Assembly (NCBI RefSeq): GCF_012427845.1
Contig: NZ_CP038498.1
Coordinates: forward strand, 2,170,001-2,234,000
Origin: Pectobacterium punjabense
GTDB lineage: Bacteria > Pseudomonadota > Gammaproteobacteria > Enterobacterales > Enterobacteriaceae
DNA: 64,000 nucleotides
Reading direction: 5' to 3'
A model generated the notes under the pieces. The model made no database searches and was not told where the DNA came from. It saw nothing but the letters and a program-made list of their open reading frames with translations. Shown in pieces: positions 41,833-51,454 of this stretch (positions are counted from its first letter, which is position 1; each line of letters starts with the position of its first letter). The translations under genes were made by a program, and so were the position numbers.

Positions 41833-42567
41833 CTATAACAATACCGAATACCAGAACACGCGACCGATGATCTCGACCTCTGATTCGTAAGCTTCTTCAT
41901 CCGCATCGCGGTTAAAGCTATGGATGACGAGAAGGCCACCAGGCTTGCGGTAAAGTTGTTTGATTCGCTTGAGTTTATCGTTGCCGCTGCCCTCCTGAGC
42001 AATGGCGTAGAGCTTTCCATCAATGATGCGTTTGTTGTTGGTATCAACGGCGACGGTGGTTCCATCCGGGATGATGGGTTCCATACTGTCACCCGCTGCT
42101 GGGAAACAAAGAACACCTGAACCGTCAGTGTTTGCGCCAACCTTACGCAGTGTTGCTTTAGAAAAACGGAGCTTAAAGCCGTTGTAATCCTCACTCTGAA
42201 TGCGTCCGTCGCCGCAGGCAAATTCAATATCCTTTAAAAAAGGCACTTCCACCTCGTCCTTTGATAGTTCTGTCGTGCTGTCCCAAGCTGATACGGTGCC
42301 CCATTTTGATGTTGGCGGAATACTCGATTCCTGGAGCGATCGAACCACTCGGTCGCTACGCATTGGGCCTTCGCCATTTGCCAACCATTCAGGGCGAATA
42401 TGGAGTGCATTGGAAAGCTCAACAATTTTGGTTGTCTGCGACGCTTTCCCCACCTCAATCTTCTGTATGGCGGCCTGAGATACACCAATCATGTCACCAA
42501 GAGCTTTTTGGCTAAGCCCTTGTGCAGTTCTGGCGGTCTTTAATCGTTCTGCAAGTGTCGTTTTCAT
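41833..42567 (-). CDS. CI/LexA-like phage repressor (XRE HTH plus S24 peptidase)
   Basis: 244 aa. N-terminal Cro/CI helix-turn-helix (residues 5-60, QGLSQKALGDMIGVSQAAIQ). C-terminal S24 peptidase domain: probable self-cleavage at Cys118-Gly119 (EFACGDGR, Cys-Gly as in UmuD), nucleophile Ser161 in AAGDSMEPII, general-base Lys200 in DKLKRIK. So RecA/SOS-triggered autocleavage is expected. A perfect palindrome lies 7-30 bp upstream of its start, a likely autoregulatory operator. Flanked by a Mor-like activator but no structural phage genes. Confidence 0.92.
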   Translation of the reverse strand: MKTTLAERLKTARTAQGLSQKALGDMIGVSQAAIQKIEVGKASQTTKIVELSNALHIRPEWLANGEGPMRSDRVVRSLQESSIPPTSKWGTVSAWDSTTELSKDEVEVPFLKDIEFACGDGRIQSEDYNGFKLRFSKATLRKVGANTDGSGVLCFPAAGDSMEPIIPDGTTVAVDTNNKRIIDGKLYAIAQEGSGNDKLKRIKQLYRKPGGLLVIHSFNRDADEEAYESEVEIIGRVFWYSVLL

Positions 42568-42573
42568 TCACTC

Positions 42574-42597
42574 AATTTACAACCTAAGTTGTAAATT
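42574..42597. promoter_or_regulatory. Perfect palindrome O1, probable repressor operator
   Basis: Ten-base arms aatttacaac / gttgtaaatt around ctaa, just upstream of the repressor ATG (42567). Position and symmetry fit a CI operator. Confidence 0.8.
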
Positions 42598-42681
42598 ATC
42601 AAGCGGATATTAATCTTGTTTAAAAAAACCAAAGCTATGTATAGTTGGTGTGCGAGGGAAATCATAAATACAACCATGAAA

Positions 42682-42695
42682 ACAATTTAAGTTGT
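42682..42695. promoter_or_regulatory. Second operator-like site O2
   Basis: acaatttaagttgt matches the centre of O1 (acaacctaagttgt) at 12 of 14 bases, about 100 bp further upstream. Confidence 0.6.
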
Positions 42696-42840
42696 TATGC
42701 CGTGCGAAAGAACTGCACGGATGTATGAGATAACATCAAAATAAACGCTATCGCCTGACTATTAAAAATCCTAATAAATGTCAGGTAGTCATAGTATCGT
42801 CTTATTTCACTCCCTAATTTGACTTAAACCTGTGTGTCAT

Positions 42841-42854
42841 TTGATCTAAATCAC
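42841..42854 (+). promoter_or_regulatory. FNR/CRP-type site
   Basis: ttgatctaaatcac fits FNR consensus TTGAT-N4-ATCAA at 9 of 10 bases; the slightly longer TTTGA-N6-TCACA also fits CRP. It lies 107 bp before the start of the 85-residue protein gene. Confidence 0.5.
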
Positions 42855-42960
42855 AATCTGGCTGCAACCATTTTGCTTTGATGGAAATCCCGTTGTGGGA
42901 AATATAACCAATGAATTCGTTTTATTATGCATGCGCATGACTGCGTGTCGCGGAGGATGT

Positions 42961-43218
42961 ATGTCTGTAATTCGCACGTGTTTAAGTCTGTTTGGCGGTG
43001 ATACGGTAATTGTCCGGTGTGCTAATACGTTTGAAGTAAAAATGAGCAATGGTGAACAGGAAACGATGGCTGAAGCGAACAGTTATACGCAGGATTCTAT
43101 TTGCTGTTATGCTGAAGGTGAAGTGTATTTAACCGTCCCTTATACGGGGGTTTGGGATGTTGTTATCCGAGCGAAGAATGACACCCCAGAGCATTCAATA
43201 ACCTATTTTCCCGCCTGA
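42961..43218 (+). CDS. Small protein of unknown function, possibly DUF1883-like
   Basis: 85 aa from the ATG at 42961 with an excellent GGAGGA site; an in-frame ATG further upstream lacks one. Contains a repeated beta-strand pattern (GGDTVIVRCANTFEVKM, GEVYLTVPYTGVWDVVIRA) and ends SITYFPA. This pattern faintly resembles DUF1883 proteins, a weak match from memory. Divergent from the repressor and preceded by a possible FNR/CRP site. Confidence 0.75.
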   Translation: MSVIRTCLSLFGGDTVIVRCANTFEVKMSNGEQETMAEANSYTQDSICCYAEGEVYLTVPYTGVWDVVIRAKNDTPEHSITYFPA

Positions 43219-43603
43219 TGATGCCTTGGTTGGCTATATTCTGTTAATAGCTTGATAATACGTTGTCGTTATCCAGTAATAAGTATTTGAATATGCCAAC
43301 CCCTCTCTTTATTTTTTGTCTTCATCACCGCACGTTGTGAGTTCATCGATAGCTTTCTATTTCGCTTTTCATCTATCATCTTAATTGATGCTTCCACTTG
43401 TTATTATTAATGATTCGAAGGGATGATAGAGTTTGAATCTTTTGCCATACTCAACATTCAGCCACTCTCTGGCGAGAAAAAGAGCCTTGGTTTACTCACG
43501 TTGGCCTGGTGTTGCTCTTGTCGTGCTCATTGCTGCAATATTTTGGATTTATAGCTAACCTTTTGTCTAATCTGAACATTAATACGATGGGAGGGGGGAA
43601 CCC
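43219..43603. other. Leader region of the GGDEF-EAL gene with a possible small membrane peptide
   Basis: 385 bp. A TTG at 43433 opens a 41-codon frame (to 43558) reading LNLLPYSTFSHSLARKRALV and ending in one hydrophobic helix (WPGVALVVLIAAIFWIYS). It has a moderate GGGAT site. Small positive-then-hydrophobic peptides are often real, but the start codon is unusual; uncertain. Confidence 0.35.
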
Positions 43604-45772
43604 ATGAGTCGTGCCCCAATAAGCAAAGATGAAGACAAACGTCTTGCTGCTCTTCGTGAGTATGGAGTTAAGAACGCACTGTTCGATCCGAGTCTGAGCA
43701 ACCTGATTAGTCTGGCTGCCAACATTTTTAGCGCCCCCATCGTTTTAGTCTCGTTGGTGGAAGCTGAGCGTCAATTGTTTGCCGCCAGCGTAGGTGTTCC
43801 TTTTTGCGAAACGCCACGCGATATCTCTTTTTGCGCCCACACGATCTTGAAGAAAAAGATTATGGTGGTGCCTGATGCACTCAAGGATGTGCGATTCAAA
43901 AATAACCCGCTGGTTGTCGGAATTCCCTATATTCGTTTTTATGCAGGGATACCCTTAATTACGCCGTCTGGGCATGCTATTGGCACGTTATGTGTTATTG
44001 ATTTGAAGCCCAGAGCAGCATTCTCCAAGCGTGATGAACACAATTTGCAGGATCTGGCGTCACTGGTCATGGACAAGCTGGAAATGCGGCGTCTGGAATT
44101 GGCGCGTAAAGCCAGTCAGGTACGTTTTGAAAATATTGCCAATACCTCGCCCGATACGATTTTGTGCGTTAATGAGAAGGGGATGATTACCTTCTGGAAT
44201 GCAGCCGCAGAGAAGATGCTGGAATACAGCGATGATGAAATTATCGGCCAAAATATTAATAGCATCGTACCTGATGCCTTTATCGTACAGCTTAATCATC
44301 TGGTAACTGACCGCGATTCCCTGATGAAAGGGGTGACGCTGGAGCTGAACGTACAAGCCAAAAGCGGTAGCCGGGTTCCAGTTGAACTGTCGGTTTCTAT
44401 GTGGGAAGACAATGACAATGTTAGCTATGGCGCGATATTGCGTGACATTACTGAGCGTCGGCGCAACGAAGAGCGACTGTTTTTACTGGCGCACATGGAC
44501 CCACTGACGGGATTGGCAAACCGGACATTATTGACATCAAATTTAGAAACCGCGCTCAAGAATGAGCCTGCGGTCTGCATCATGATGGTCGATCTGGATG
44601 GGTTCAAGGATGTTAATGACAGCCTGGGGCACTCAAGCGGCGATGATATTTTGGTACACGTTGCCAAAAAAATAAAAGCGACAGTTCGTTCCGGTGATGT
44701 GGTCGCGAGAATGGGCGGAGATGAATTTGCGCTGCTGTTTCCGGGCCTGAGTGATAAAAGGGTCGCGGGTAAAATTGCCGAGCAAATTATTCATGAAATT
44801 TCGCAGGCAATGATTATTGACGACCACCAAATCAATATTAGTGCCAGTATTGGTGCTGTGCTGTACCCAGAATATGGCGTGACCGTGCAGGATCTTTTGA
44901 CCAGTGCAGATTTAGCGTTGTATCAGGCGAAATCTGAAGGTCGGAATTGTTATCGTTTTTTCACACGCGAACTGCTTGAAGTCTTTCAGGCTAAGCATGC
45001 TTTCCAGTTAGAGTTTGTGCGAGCTTATGAGCAGCATGAATTTGAAATGTTCTATCAACCACAGGTAAAACTGGCAACAAATGAGATTGTTGGTGCTGAG
45101 GCGTTGTTACGTTGGCGCCACCCTGAGAGAGGTTTACTTGGCCCTGCCGCCTTTCTTACTGCACTGGAGAATGGTCCGTGGGCAGAACGGGTAGGGGATT
45201 GGATCGTAGAAACGGCCTGTAGGCAGGCAGCAGAATGGTGTCAGGCCAGCAATAGCTACTTCCGTATTAGTATTAACCTTTTCAGTGCGCAATTTCGTAC
45301 TGGCATGTTGGCGCAAAAAATTATGGATACCCTCGCTCGTACAGGGTTGCACCCAAGCTCGCTGGAGCTTGAAATCACGGAGAATATCATTCTGCGTTAC
45401 GATGAAAATATGTTACAGCCATTGAAAACGCTGCGGGATGCGGGAATCGGGATTGCGTTTGACGACTATGGGACGGGCTATGCGTCTCTCAGTATGTTGA
45501 AAAACTACCCGGTGACTCGGCTGAAGATCGATCAAACCTTTGTCAGAACGATGTGTGAATCTCCGCCGGATGCAGCGATTGTCAGGGCAATCCTCTATCT
45601 TGGAAAAAGTTTTGGTCTGGGTGTGATTGCAGAAGGGGTTGAAACGTTAGAGCAGAGTGAGCGGCTGCGAGGCAAAGGGTGTGAAGAAGCGCAGGGATAT
45701 CTGTTTGGGCATCCGATGCCCGCAGAAGAGTTTACCCAGCTACTGAAGTTGAATAAACCAATTGACATTTAA
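43604..45772 (+). CDS. GAF-PAS-GGDEF-EAL cyclic-di-GMP protein
   Basis: 722 aa, no membrane segment. GAF (about 25-165), PAS (about 170-290, NTSPDTILCVNEKGMITFWN), GGDEF (about 300-460) and EAL (about 475-715). The cyclase motif MGGDEF is at 370-375 with an inhibitory RSGD five residues before it. EAL residues 499-501 (GAEALLRW), ITEN, DDYGTGY, KIDQTF and AEGVET are intact. Both synthesis and breakdown of c-di-GMP look possible. Ends with its own terminator; ribosome-binding site GGAGGGGGG. Confidence 0.93.
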   Translation: MSRAPISKDEDKRLAALREYGVKNALFDPSLSNLISLAANIFSAPIVLVSLVEAERQLFAASVGVPFCETPRDISFCAHTILKKKIMVVPDALKDVRFKNNPLVVGIPYIRFYAGIPLITPSGHAIGTLCVIDLKPRAAFSKRDEHNLQDLASLVMDKLEMRRLELARKASQVRFENIANTSPDTILCVNEKGMITFWNAAAEKMLEYSDDEIIGQNINSIVPDAFIVQLNHLVTDRDSLMKGVTLELNVQAKSGSRVPVELSVSMWEDNDNVSYGAILRDITERRRNEERLFLLAHMDPLTGLANRTLLTSNLETALKNEPAVCIMMVDLDGFKDVNDSLGHSSGDDILVHVAKKIKATVRSGDVVARMGGDEFALLFPGLSDKRVAGKIAEQIIHEISQAMIIDDHQINISASIGAVLYPEYGVTVQDLLTSADLALYQAKSEGRNCYRFFTRELLEVFQAKHAFQLEFVRAYEQHEFEMFYQPQVKLATNEIVGAEALLRWRHPERGLLGPAAFLTALENGPWAERVGDWIVETACRQAAEWCQASNSYFRISINLFSAQFRTGMLAQKIMDTLARTGLHPSSLELEITENIILRYDENMLQPLKTLRDAGIGIAFDDYGTGYASLSMLKNYPVTRLKIDQTFVRTMCESPPDAAIVRAILYLGKSFGLGVIAEGVETLEQSERLRGKGCEEAQGYLFGHPMPAEEFTQLLKLNKPIDI

Positions 45773-45797
45773 GTTGTTGTACTACAACAATTTTTAC

Positions 45798-45831
45798 TGA
45801 AAGCCAGCGCTTGCTGGCTTTCATTTTTTAA
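45798..45831 (+). terminator. Terminator of the GGDEF-EAL gene
   Basis: Perfect stem GAAAGCCAGC / GCTGGCTTTC (loop gctt) followed by ATTTTTT. Confidence 0.9.
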
Positions 45832-45922
45832 CACCTTCTTCGCGTTGTTAGTAGACTAAAAAGTGGAATCTGGATCACATTTTTTCTATAGTGCTGGCTT
45901 GTAACCCAGTACCGGATGTCCC

Positions 45923-47668
45923 GTGCACGAAATATTTGAGATGCTCCTTGCGGTCTTTGACCGCGCCGCCTTGATGCTGATTTGCCTGTTCTTCCTGACG
46001 AGGACGCGCCAGTTCCGGCAATTGTTGCAAAAAGAGCAACATTCGCTGAGAGAGCGGGTGACGGTGACGGCCATCTTTTCACTGTTTGCGCTGTTCGGTA
46101 CCTATTCCGGCATTAATGTAGAAGGGTCGCTTGTCAACGTACGCGTGATTGCTGTGATGTCCGGCGGCATTCTCTTTGGCCCTTGGGTGGGTATTGCGAC
46201 TGGCATCATTGCGGGGGCGCACCGTTATTTAATTGATATTGATGGCATTACCTCCGTACCTTGTCTGATTACCAGCATCATCGCGGGTATCACTTCTGGC
46301 TACATCAATAAGAAAGTCAAAAAAGAGCAGCAGTGGAGCATCGGAATTCTGGGTGGAATGCTGTGTGAGTCGTTAACGATGTTGCTAGTTGTGGTATGGG
46401 CAACGCCGATCGAGTTAGGGCTGGATATTGTGTCAAAAATCGCAGTGCCGATGATTCTTGGCTCTGTATGTATTGGCCTGATCGTATTACTGGTACAGAG
46501 CGTGGCGAATGAAAAAGAGGTCATTGCCGCCAGACAAGCCAAACTCGCGCTGGATATTGCACACAAGACGCTGCCGTATTTCCGCAACATTAACAGTGAT
46601 TCACTGACGGCCATTTGTCGGATCATTCGCACTGAAATAAATGCGGATGCTGTAGCGATAACGAATACGCAGCACATTCAGGCTTACGTGGGGATTGGAG
46701 AAGACAAATATAATATCGGTCACGATATTATCAGCCCGATGACGCAGCAGGCGATCCATGATGGAAAAATTATCATTAAAAATAATGATGAACAGCATCT
46801 AACACCGGAAATCCATTCGATGATTGTCATCCCGCTATGGGAGCATGGGCAGGTAACTGGCACATTGAAAATTTACTACCGTCACGCCCATAAAATTACC
46901 TATTCATTACGCGTGATGGCCGTTGGTTTATCGCAAATTATGTCAACGCAAATTGAAGTGTCCCGCACAGAGCAACTGCGTGATATGGCAAATAAAGCGG
47001 AACTGAGAGCGCTACAAAGTAAGATCAATCCGCACTTTCTTTTTAATGCGCTCAATGCGATTTCCTCATCGATTCGTATTAATCCCGATACGGCGCGCCA
47101 GTTGGTGATCAACCTGTCTCGCTATTTGCGCTATAACCTCGAACTCAACGATGATGCGCTGATCGATATAAAAAAAGAATTGTACCAAATTCAAGATTAT
47201 ATCGCGATTGAGCAGGCGCGGTTCGGTGCCAAATTAACGGTGATTTACGATATTGACGACGACCTGTCGTATAAGATCCCTAGCTTGTTAATTCAGCCGC
47301 TGGTAGAAAACGCAATTGTTCATGGTATTCAGCCTTGCCGAGGCAAAGGAACCGTGGTGCTGTCCGTTAAGGAACAGGGCGACAAACTGCTCGTCGCGGT
47401 AAAAGATACGGGTCATGGCATCAGCCAGGAAACGATGGAGCGCGTTGCGCGCAATGAGTTGCCGGGGAATAGGATTGGTCTGCTGAATGTCCATCATCGG
47501 GTGCGTTTGCTCTATGGTGATGGTCTGCATATTCGCCGTCTGGAACCCGGAACCGAGATTTATTTCTACATTCCACGAGAAGATAAAACACCGTCGGCAT
47601 TGCCAGATACCGTTCTGGTGCCGTCGTCGACTTATTCTGCTGCTGAAAACAGAGGAGGCAACCCATGA
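45923..47668 (+). CDS. pyrS: Pyruvate sensor histidine kinase PyrS (YpdA), LytS type
   Basis: 581 aa. Begins [20 protein letters not shown], like E. coli YpdA (565 aa). N-terminal 5-6-helix LYT membrane domain (about 5-205), GAF domain (about 220-345), then LytS-type kinase with His371 in [18 protein letters not shown] and ATPase region [12 protein letters not shown] ... VKDTGHGIS ... [12 protein letters not shown]. Senses extracellular pyruvate in E. coli. C-terminus is about 15 residues longer. Overlaps pyrR by 4 bp. Confidence 0.93.
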   Translation: MHEIFEMLLAVFDRAALMLICLFFLTRTRQFRQLLQKEQHSLRERVTVTAIFSLFALFGTYSGINVEGSLVNVRVIAVMSGGILFGPWVGIATGIIAGAHRYLIDIDGITSVPCLITSIIAGITSGYINKKVKKEQQWSIGILGGMLCESLTMLLVVVWATPIELGLDIVSKIAVPMILGSVCIGLIVLLVQSVANEKEVIAARQAKLALDIAHKTLPYFRNINSDSLTAICRIIRTEINADAVAITNTQHIQAYVGIGEDKYNIGHDIISPMTQQAIHDGKIIIKNNDEQHLTPEIHSMIVIPLWEHGQVTGTLKIYYRHAHKITYSLRVMAVGLSQIMSTQIEVSRTEQLRDMANKAELRALQSKINPHFLFNALNAISSSIRINPDTARQLVINLSRYLRYNLELNDDALIDIKKELYQIQDYIAIEQARFGAKLTVIYDIDDDLSYKIPSLLIQPLVENAIVHGIQPCRGKGTVVLSVKEQGDKLLVAVKDTGHGISQETMERVARNELPGNRIGLLNVHHRVRLLYGDGLHIRRLEPGTEIYFYIPREDKTPSALPDTVLVPSSTYSAAENRGGNP

Positions 47669-48414
47669 AAGCCATTATTGTTGAAGATGAGTTCCTCGCA
47701 CAGCAGGAGCTCAGTTATCTTATTAAACAGCACAGTGATATTACGATTGAGGCAACATTCGATGATGGGCTGGATGTCCTGAAGTATCTGCAACATAACG
47801 ACGTCGATGCGATCTTCTTAGATATCAATATTCCGTCGTTAGATGGTGTATGGCTGGCGCAAAATATCAGCAAATTCGCACACAAGCCCTATATCATCTT
47901 TATTACGGCGTATAAAGAGCACGCGGTCGAAGCCTTTGAGGTCGAGGCTTTCGATTACATTCTCAAACCGTATCATGAATCTCGTATCATCACGATGTTG
48001 CGTAAATTGGAAGCGACCTGGCAACAGCGGCAAATTGCCCCAACTGCTGAAACAGGCGTGCATGCAGGTGCTCCGAGAGGTGCCCAGCAAACGATTAATT
48101 TGATGAAAGACGAACGGATTATCGTCACGGATATTAATAATATCTACTATGCTGCCGCGCAGGAAAAGGTCACGCTGGTTTATACCCGCCGTGAGGAGTT
48201 CATCATGCCGATGAATATTACGGAGTTTTGTAATCGCTTGCCGGAAGACTATTTCTTCCGTTGCCATCGCTCTTACTGCGTCAACCTGACGAAGATCCGT
48301 GAAATTGTACCGTGGTTTAACAATACCTATATCTTGCGATTGAACGATCTGGATTTTGAAGTTCCGGTAAGTCGAAGCAAGATAAAGGCGTTCAGGTCAT
48401 TGATGCGTCTTTAA
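47665..48414 (+). CDS. pyrR: Response regulator PyrR (YpdB), LytTR type
   Basis: 249 aa. Receiver with Asp53 ([13 protein letters not shown]) and Lys in [11 protein letters not shown]; LytTR DNA-binding domain at about 145-245 ([31 protein letters not shown]). Partner of PyrS. Directly after its stop are two copies of the motif E. coli YpdB is reported to bind, in front of a yhjX-type transporter gene. Confidence 0.94.
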   Translation: MKAIIVEDEFLAQQELSYLIKQHSDITIEATFDDGLDVLKYLQHNDVDAIFLDINIPSLDGVWLAQNISKFAHKPYIIFITAYKEHAVEAFEVEAFDYILKPYHESRIITMLRKLEATWQQRQIAPTAETGVHAGAPRGAQQTINLMKDERIIVTDINNIYYAAAQEKVTLVYTRREEFIMPMNITEFCNRLPEDYFFRCHRSYCVNLTKIREIVPWFNNTYILRLNDLDFEVPVSRSKIKAFRSLMRL

Positions 48415-48415
48415 A

Positions 48416-48446
48416 GGCATTTCATTCCACGTTTCAGGCATCTCAT
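48416..48446 (+). promoter_or_regulatory. PyrR (YpdB) binding direct repeats
   Basis: ggcatttcat (48416-48425) and ggcatctcat (48437-48446) are separated by exactly 11 bp. This is the arrangement known for YpdB at the E. coli yhjX promoter. A tatact -10 lies at 48480-48485 with no good -35, fitting activator dependence. Confidence 0.88.
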
Positions 48447-48598
48447 TCCCCATTCGATCAACCACTGTCAGCCCGCTTGTATACTGACCCCAGCCCATAA
48501 GCTGACAGTGTTTTGATGGATATTCTCTTCTCCACATCAGCTTATATTTTTTAGCGTGCCGAGCGAATCGGACTAATTTTTGATGTAGGGGAAAACCC

Positions 48599-49822
48599 AT
48601 GAATGCTAAACCTGTTAATCGGGGAGTCATTGTCCTCGGTACGATTATCACCCAAATGGGACTCGGCACGATTTACACCTGGAGTTTATTCAACCAGCCG
48701 CTGGTGGATAAATTTGGCTGGGCGCTGAGCGCTGTGGCAACGACGTTTTCAATCACCAGTTTCTGTCTGGCATTCGCAACACTGTTTGCCGGTAAATTTC
48801 AGGAGCGTATTGGCCTGCGCCGCTTAACGATGATCGCCGGCATTGCGCTGGGTATCGGTCTGATGGCAAGTGCAGTGAGTCCGTCGTTGACGTTGATTTA
48901 TCTGCTGATGGGGGTGGTTGTCGGCTTTGCAGACGGCACGGCTTACATCACGACGCTGTCCAATTTGATTAAATGGTTCCCTAACCGTAAAGGGCTGATC
49001 GCGGGTATTTCGGTTGGTGCATTTGGCACCGGAAGCCTGTTGTTCAAATACGTAAACAGCTTTTTGATTGCGGAAGTCGGTGTCTCAGACGCCTTTTTCT
49101 ACTGGGGAATTATCGTTATGGCGATGATTCTGGTCGGGAGTTCATTGCTGAAAGAGCCTGCTGCGGTACCCGTGCAGCAGGCTGCGGTTCAGGGATCGTC
49201 GAGTGATTTCTCGCTGGCCGAGATGTTGGCAACCAAAGAATCATATTTGCTGTTTATTATCTTTTTCACGGCGTGCATGAGCGGCCTGTATTTGATCGGG
49301 ATTGTGAAAGATATCGGCGTGCAAATGGCCGGAATGGATATGGCGACGGCGGCAAATGCAGTTTCTGCGATTGCAATTTTTAATACCGTTGGGCGTATTG
49401 TGCTTGGTGCACTTTCCGATAATGTCGGACGTATGCGAGTCATTAGCTTTACGCTGTTTGTAACTATTCTTGCGGTGTCAGTGATGACTTTTCTGCCGCT
49501 TAGCCCAATTTTGTTCTTTATCTGCGTCAGTGCGATTGCCTTTTGCTTTGGTGGCAATATCACGGTATTCCCGGCGATTGTCGGCGACTTCTTTGGCCTG
49601 AAAAATCACAGCAAAAATTACGGCGTGATTTATCAGGGATTCGGTATCGGCGCGTTGTCTGGCTCATTTATCGCCGCCCAACTTGGGGGCTTTCAGGCGA
49701 CATTTATGGCAATTATCATTATGTCTGTCGTCTCGCTGCTGATTACCTTGTGGATTAAACCACCTAAGCATCAACCTGTTACTGACGCAATGCGTGCGGA
49801 CATGGCACATGCGCAAAGTTAA
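48599..49822 (+). CDS. yhjX: YhjX-type MFS transporter (pyruvate-induced)
   Basis: 407 aa with 12 predicted membrane helices, oxalate/formate antiporter-like MFS. Blocks GTIITQMGLGTIYTWSLFNQ, AGKFQERIGLRRLTM, SNLIKWFPNRKGLIAG, FTACMSGLYLIGIVKDI and GGNITVFPAIVGDFFGL parallel E. coli YhjX. Identity as YhjX is supported by the PyrR-type repeats upstream and adjacency to pyrSR. Substrate is not established; pyruvate or a related carboxylate is likely. Confidence 0.87.
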   Translation: MNAKPVNRGVIVLGTIITQMGLGTIYTWSLFNQPLVDKFGWALSAVATTFSITSFCLAFATLFAGKFQERIGLRRLTMIAGIALGIGLMASAVSPSLTLIYLLMGVVVGFADGTAYITTLSNLIKWFPNRKGLIAGISVGAFGTGSLLFKYVNSFLIAEVGVSDAFFYWGIIVMAMILVGSSLLKEPAAVPVQQAAVQGSSSDFSLAEMLATKESYLLFIIFFTACMSGLYLIGIVKDIGVQMAGMDMATAANAVSAIAIFNTVGRIVLGALSDNVGRMRVISFTLFVTILAVSVMTFLPLSPILFFICVSAIAFCFGGNITVFPAIVGDFFGLKNHSKNYGVIYQGFGIGALSGSFIAAQLGGFQATFMAIIIMSVVSLLITLWIKPPKHQPVTDAMRADMAHAQS

Positions 49823-49847
49823 TAAAATCCCACACTGACGGAATATC

Positions 49848-49880
49848 GCGCTGGACATGACACATGGTGTCCAGCGCGAA
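49848..49880 (+). terminator. Hairpin downstream of the yhjX-like gene
   Basis: Arms cgcgctggac / gtccagcgcg with a 12-nt loop lie 26 bp after the stop. No T-run, so it may stabilise the 3' end more than terminate. Confidence 0.5.
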
Positions 49881-50019
49881 GCTTTACCCCTTTCCTGCTA
49901 CATAATACCTTCTCTTCATCTGCTGAAATATCGCGATACAGTTCACCACTTTTATCGTCATCCACGTGTCACAGGCGAACTCTAGCGTCGTTATTGGCAC
50001 GCCTTTTCCTGAAGCGGGC

Positions 50020-50063
50020 TTTCTTAAAAATAATTTTCTTTAAAAATAACTTTCTTTAAAAAC
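50020..50063. repeat. AT-rich short tandem repeats upstream of ugpB
   Basis: Three near-copies of tttcttTaaaaataac lie head to tail 24 bp before the ugpB start. Confidence 0.6.
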
Positions 50064-50086
50064 AAAGCGTAGCCGGAGAAAATAAC

Positions 50087-51424
50087 ATGATGATTCGGTT
50101 TAGGTTCACATCTGTTTTTTCGATGTTGTTAAGTATGGTTTTGCTTATCCCTCTGTCTGCCAGAGCGGCGGTTGAACTGACATTCTGGCATGGCATGGAC
50201 AGCAATCTGAATACCGAATTGATACGGCTGGTCAATCGGTTTAACGCATCTCAGACGACATATCATGTTGAACCTATCTATAAAGGTAGCTATGAGCAGA
50301 CGCTGGCTGCGGGTATTGCCGCTTATCGCACCGGTAATGCACCGGATATTTTGCAAGTTTATGATGTCGGTACGCCGAATATGATACACAGCGGGGCGAT
50401 TGTTCCGGTGTATGACCTGTTCAAACAGGTCGGTATCGACAATGATGAAAAAGCCTTTCTGCCTGCGGTAGCATTGTTTTATAGCGATAGCCAAACCGGG
50501 CATTTGATTTCCCAACCGTTTAACAGTTCAACCCCCGTTCTCTACTACAACAAAGATGCTTTTATCAAAGCAGGACTCGATCCCGATAAACCCCCACGGA
50601 CCTGGAACGAATTGGCCTACGATGCGGCACGACTGCGTCAGAGCGGGATGACATGCGGCTACACGAATGCCGGGCAACAGGGTTGGATATTGCTGGAAGC
50701 CTTTAGCGTGTGGAACGGATTGCCGATCGCGACAAAAAACAATGGATTCGACGGTGTCGATACGCATTTGCTGGTGAACGGTCCGTTGCAGGTCGCACAT
50801 ATCAACCAGCTTGCGGAGATGATGAAGAAGAAAGAGTTCAGCTATTTTGGCCGCAATGACGAGGGGACTACGCGCTTTTATAACGGCGATTGCGGCATAT
50901 TGACGACCTCATCGGGTGGGTTACGTAAGATTCAGAACTATGCAAAATTTCATTACGGTGTAGGCATGTTGCCTTACAGCGAAGACGCTAAAGGGGCGCC
51001 GCAGAATACGTTCATCGGCGGTGCAAGTCTCTGGGCCATGAAAGGGAAAGCCGCATCGCATTATCAAGGGATCGCTGAATTCCTGCATTTCCTGACGCTG
51101 CCGGAAAATGCTGCCGAATGGCACCAGATGACGGGCTATCTTCCGGTGACGCAACCCGCTTACGAACTGACGCGTGAGCAAGGGTTTTATGCCCGATACC
51201 CCGGCAGCGATGTTGCCATGAAACAGCTCACCAATAAGCCGCCTTTACCTTATACGCGTGGATTCCGACTAGGTAATATGCCGCAAATCCGTACCATCAT
51301 GGACGAAGAGTTGGAGAAAGTTTGGGCAGAGCAAGAAACGCCGCAGCAGGCGTTGGACAATGTGGTTTCGCGTGGCGATCTTCTGTTGCAGCATTTTGCG
51401 CAGTCGGTTTCCCGTCATTCATGA
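50087..51424 (+). CDS. ugpB: sn-Glycerol-3-phosphate/glycerophosphodiester-binding periplasmic protein UgpB
   Basis: 445 aa (E. coli 438). Signal peptide to about residue 27 (PLSARA). Mature part [57 protein letters not shown] and [13 protein letters not shown] match UgpB; the Ser-Gly-Gly and Trp sites that bind phosphate and glycerol groups are present. Permease and ATPase genes (ugpA, ugpE, ugpC) are not adjacent. Followed 30 bp later by a GDPD gene. Confidence 0.9.
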   Translation: MMIRFRFTSVFSMLLSMVLLIPLSARAAVELTFWHGMDSNLNTELIRLVNRFNASQTTYHVEPIYKGSYEQTLAAGIAAYRTGNAPDILQVYDVGTPNMIHSGAIVPVYDLFKQVGIDNDEKAFLPAVALFYSDSQTGHLISQPFNSSTPVLYYNKDAFIKAGLDPDKPPRTWNELAYDAARLRQSGMTCGYTNAGQQGWILLEAFSVWNGLPIATKNNGFDGVDTHLLVNGPLQVAHINQLAEMMKKKEFSYFGRNDEGTTRFYNGDCGILTTSSGGLRKIQNYAKFHYGVGMLPYSEDAKGAPQNTFIGGASLWAMKGKAASHYQGIAEFLHFLTLPENAAEWHQMTGYLPVTQPAYELTREQGFYARYPGSDVAMKQLTNKPPLPYTRGFRLGNMPQIRTIMDEELEKVWAEQETPQQALDNVVSRGDLLLQHFAQSVSRHS

Positions 51425-51454
51425 TGTTCCCCGTTTATGTGGAGTTTTTGACTG

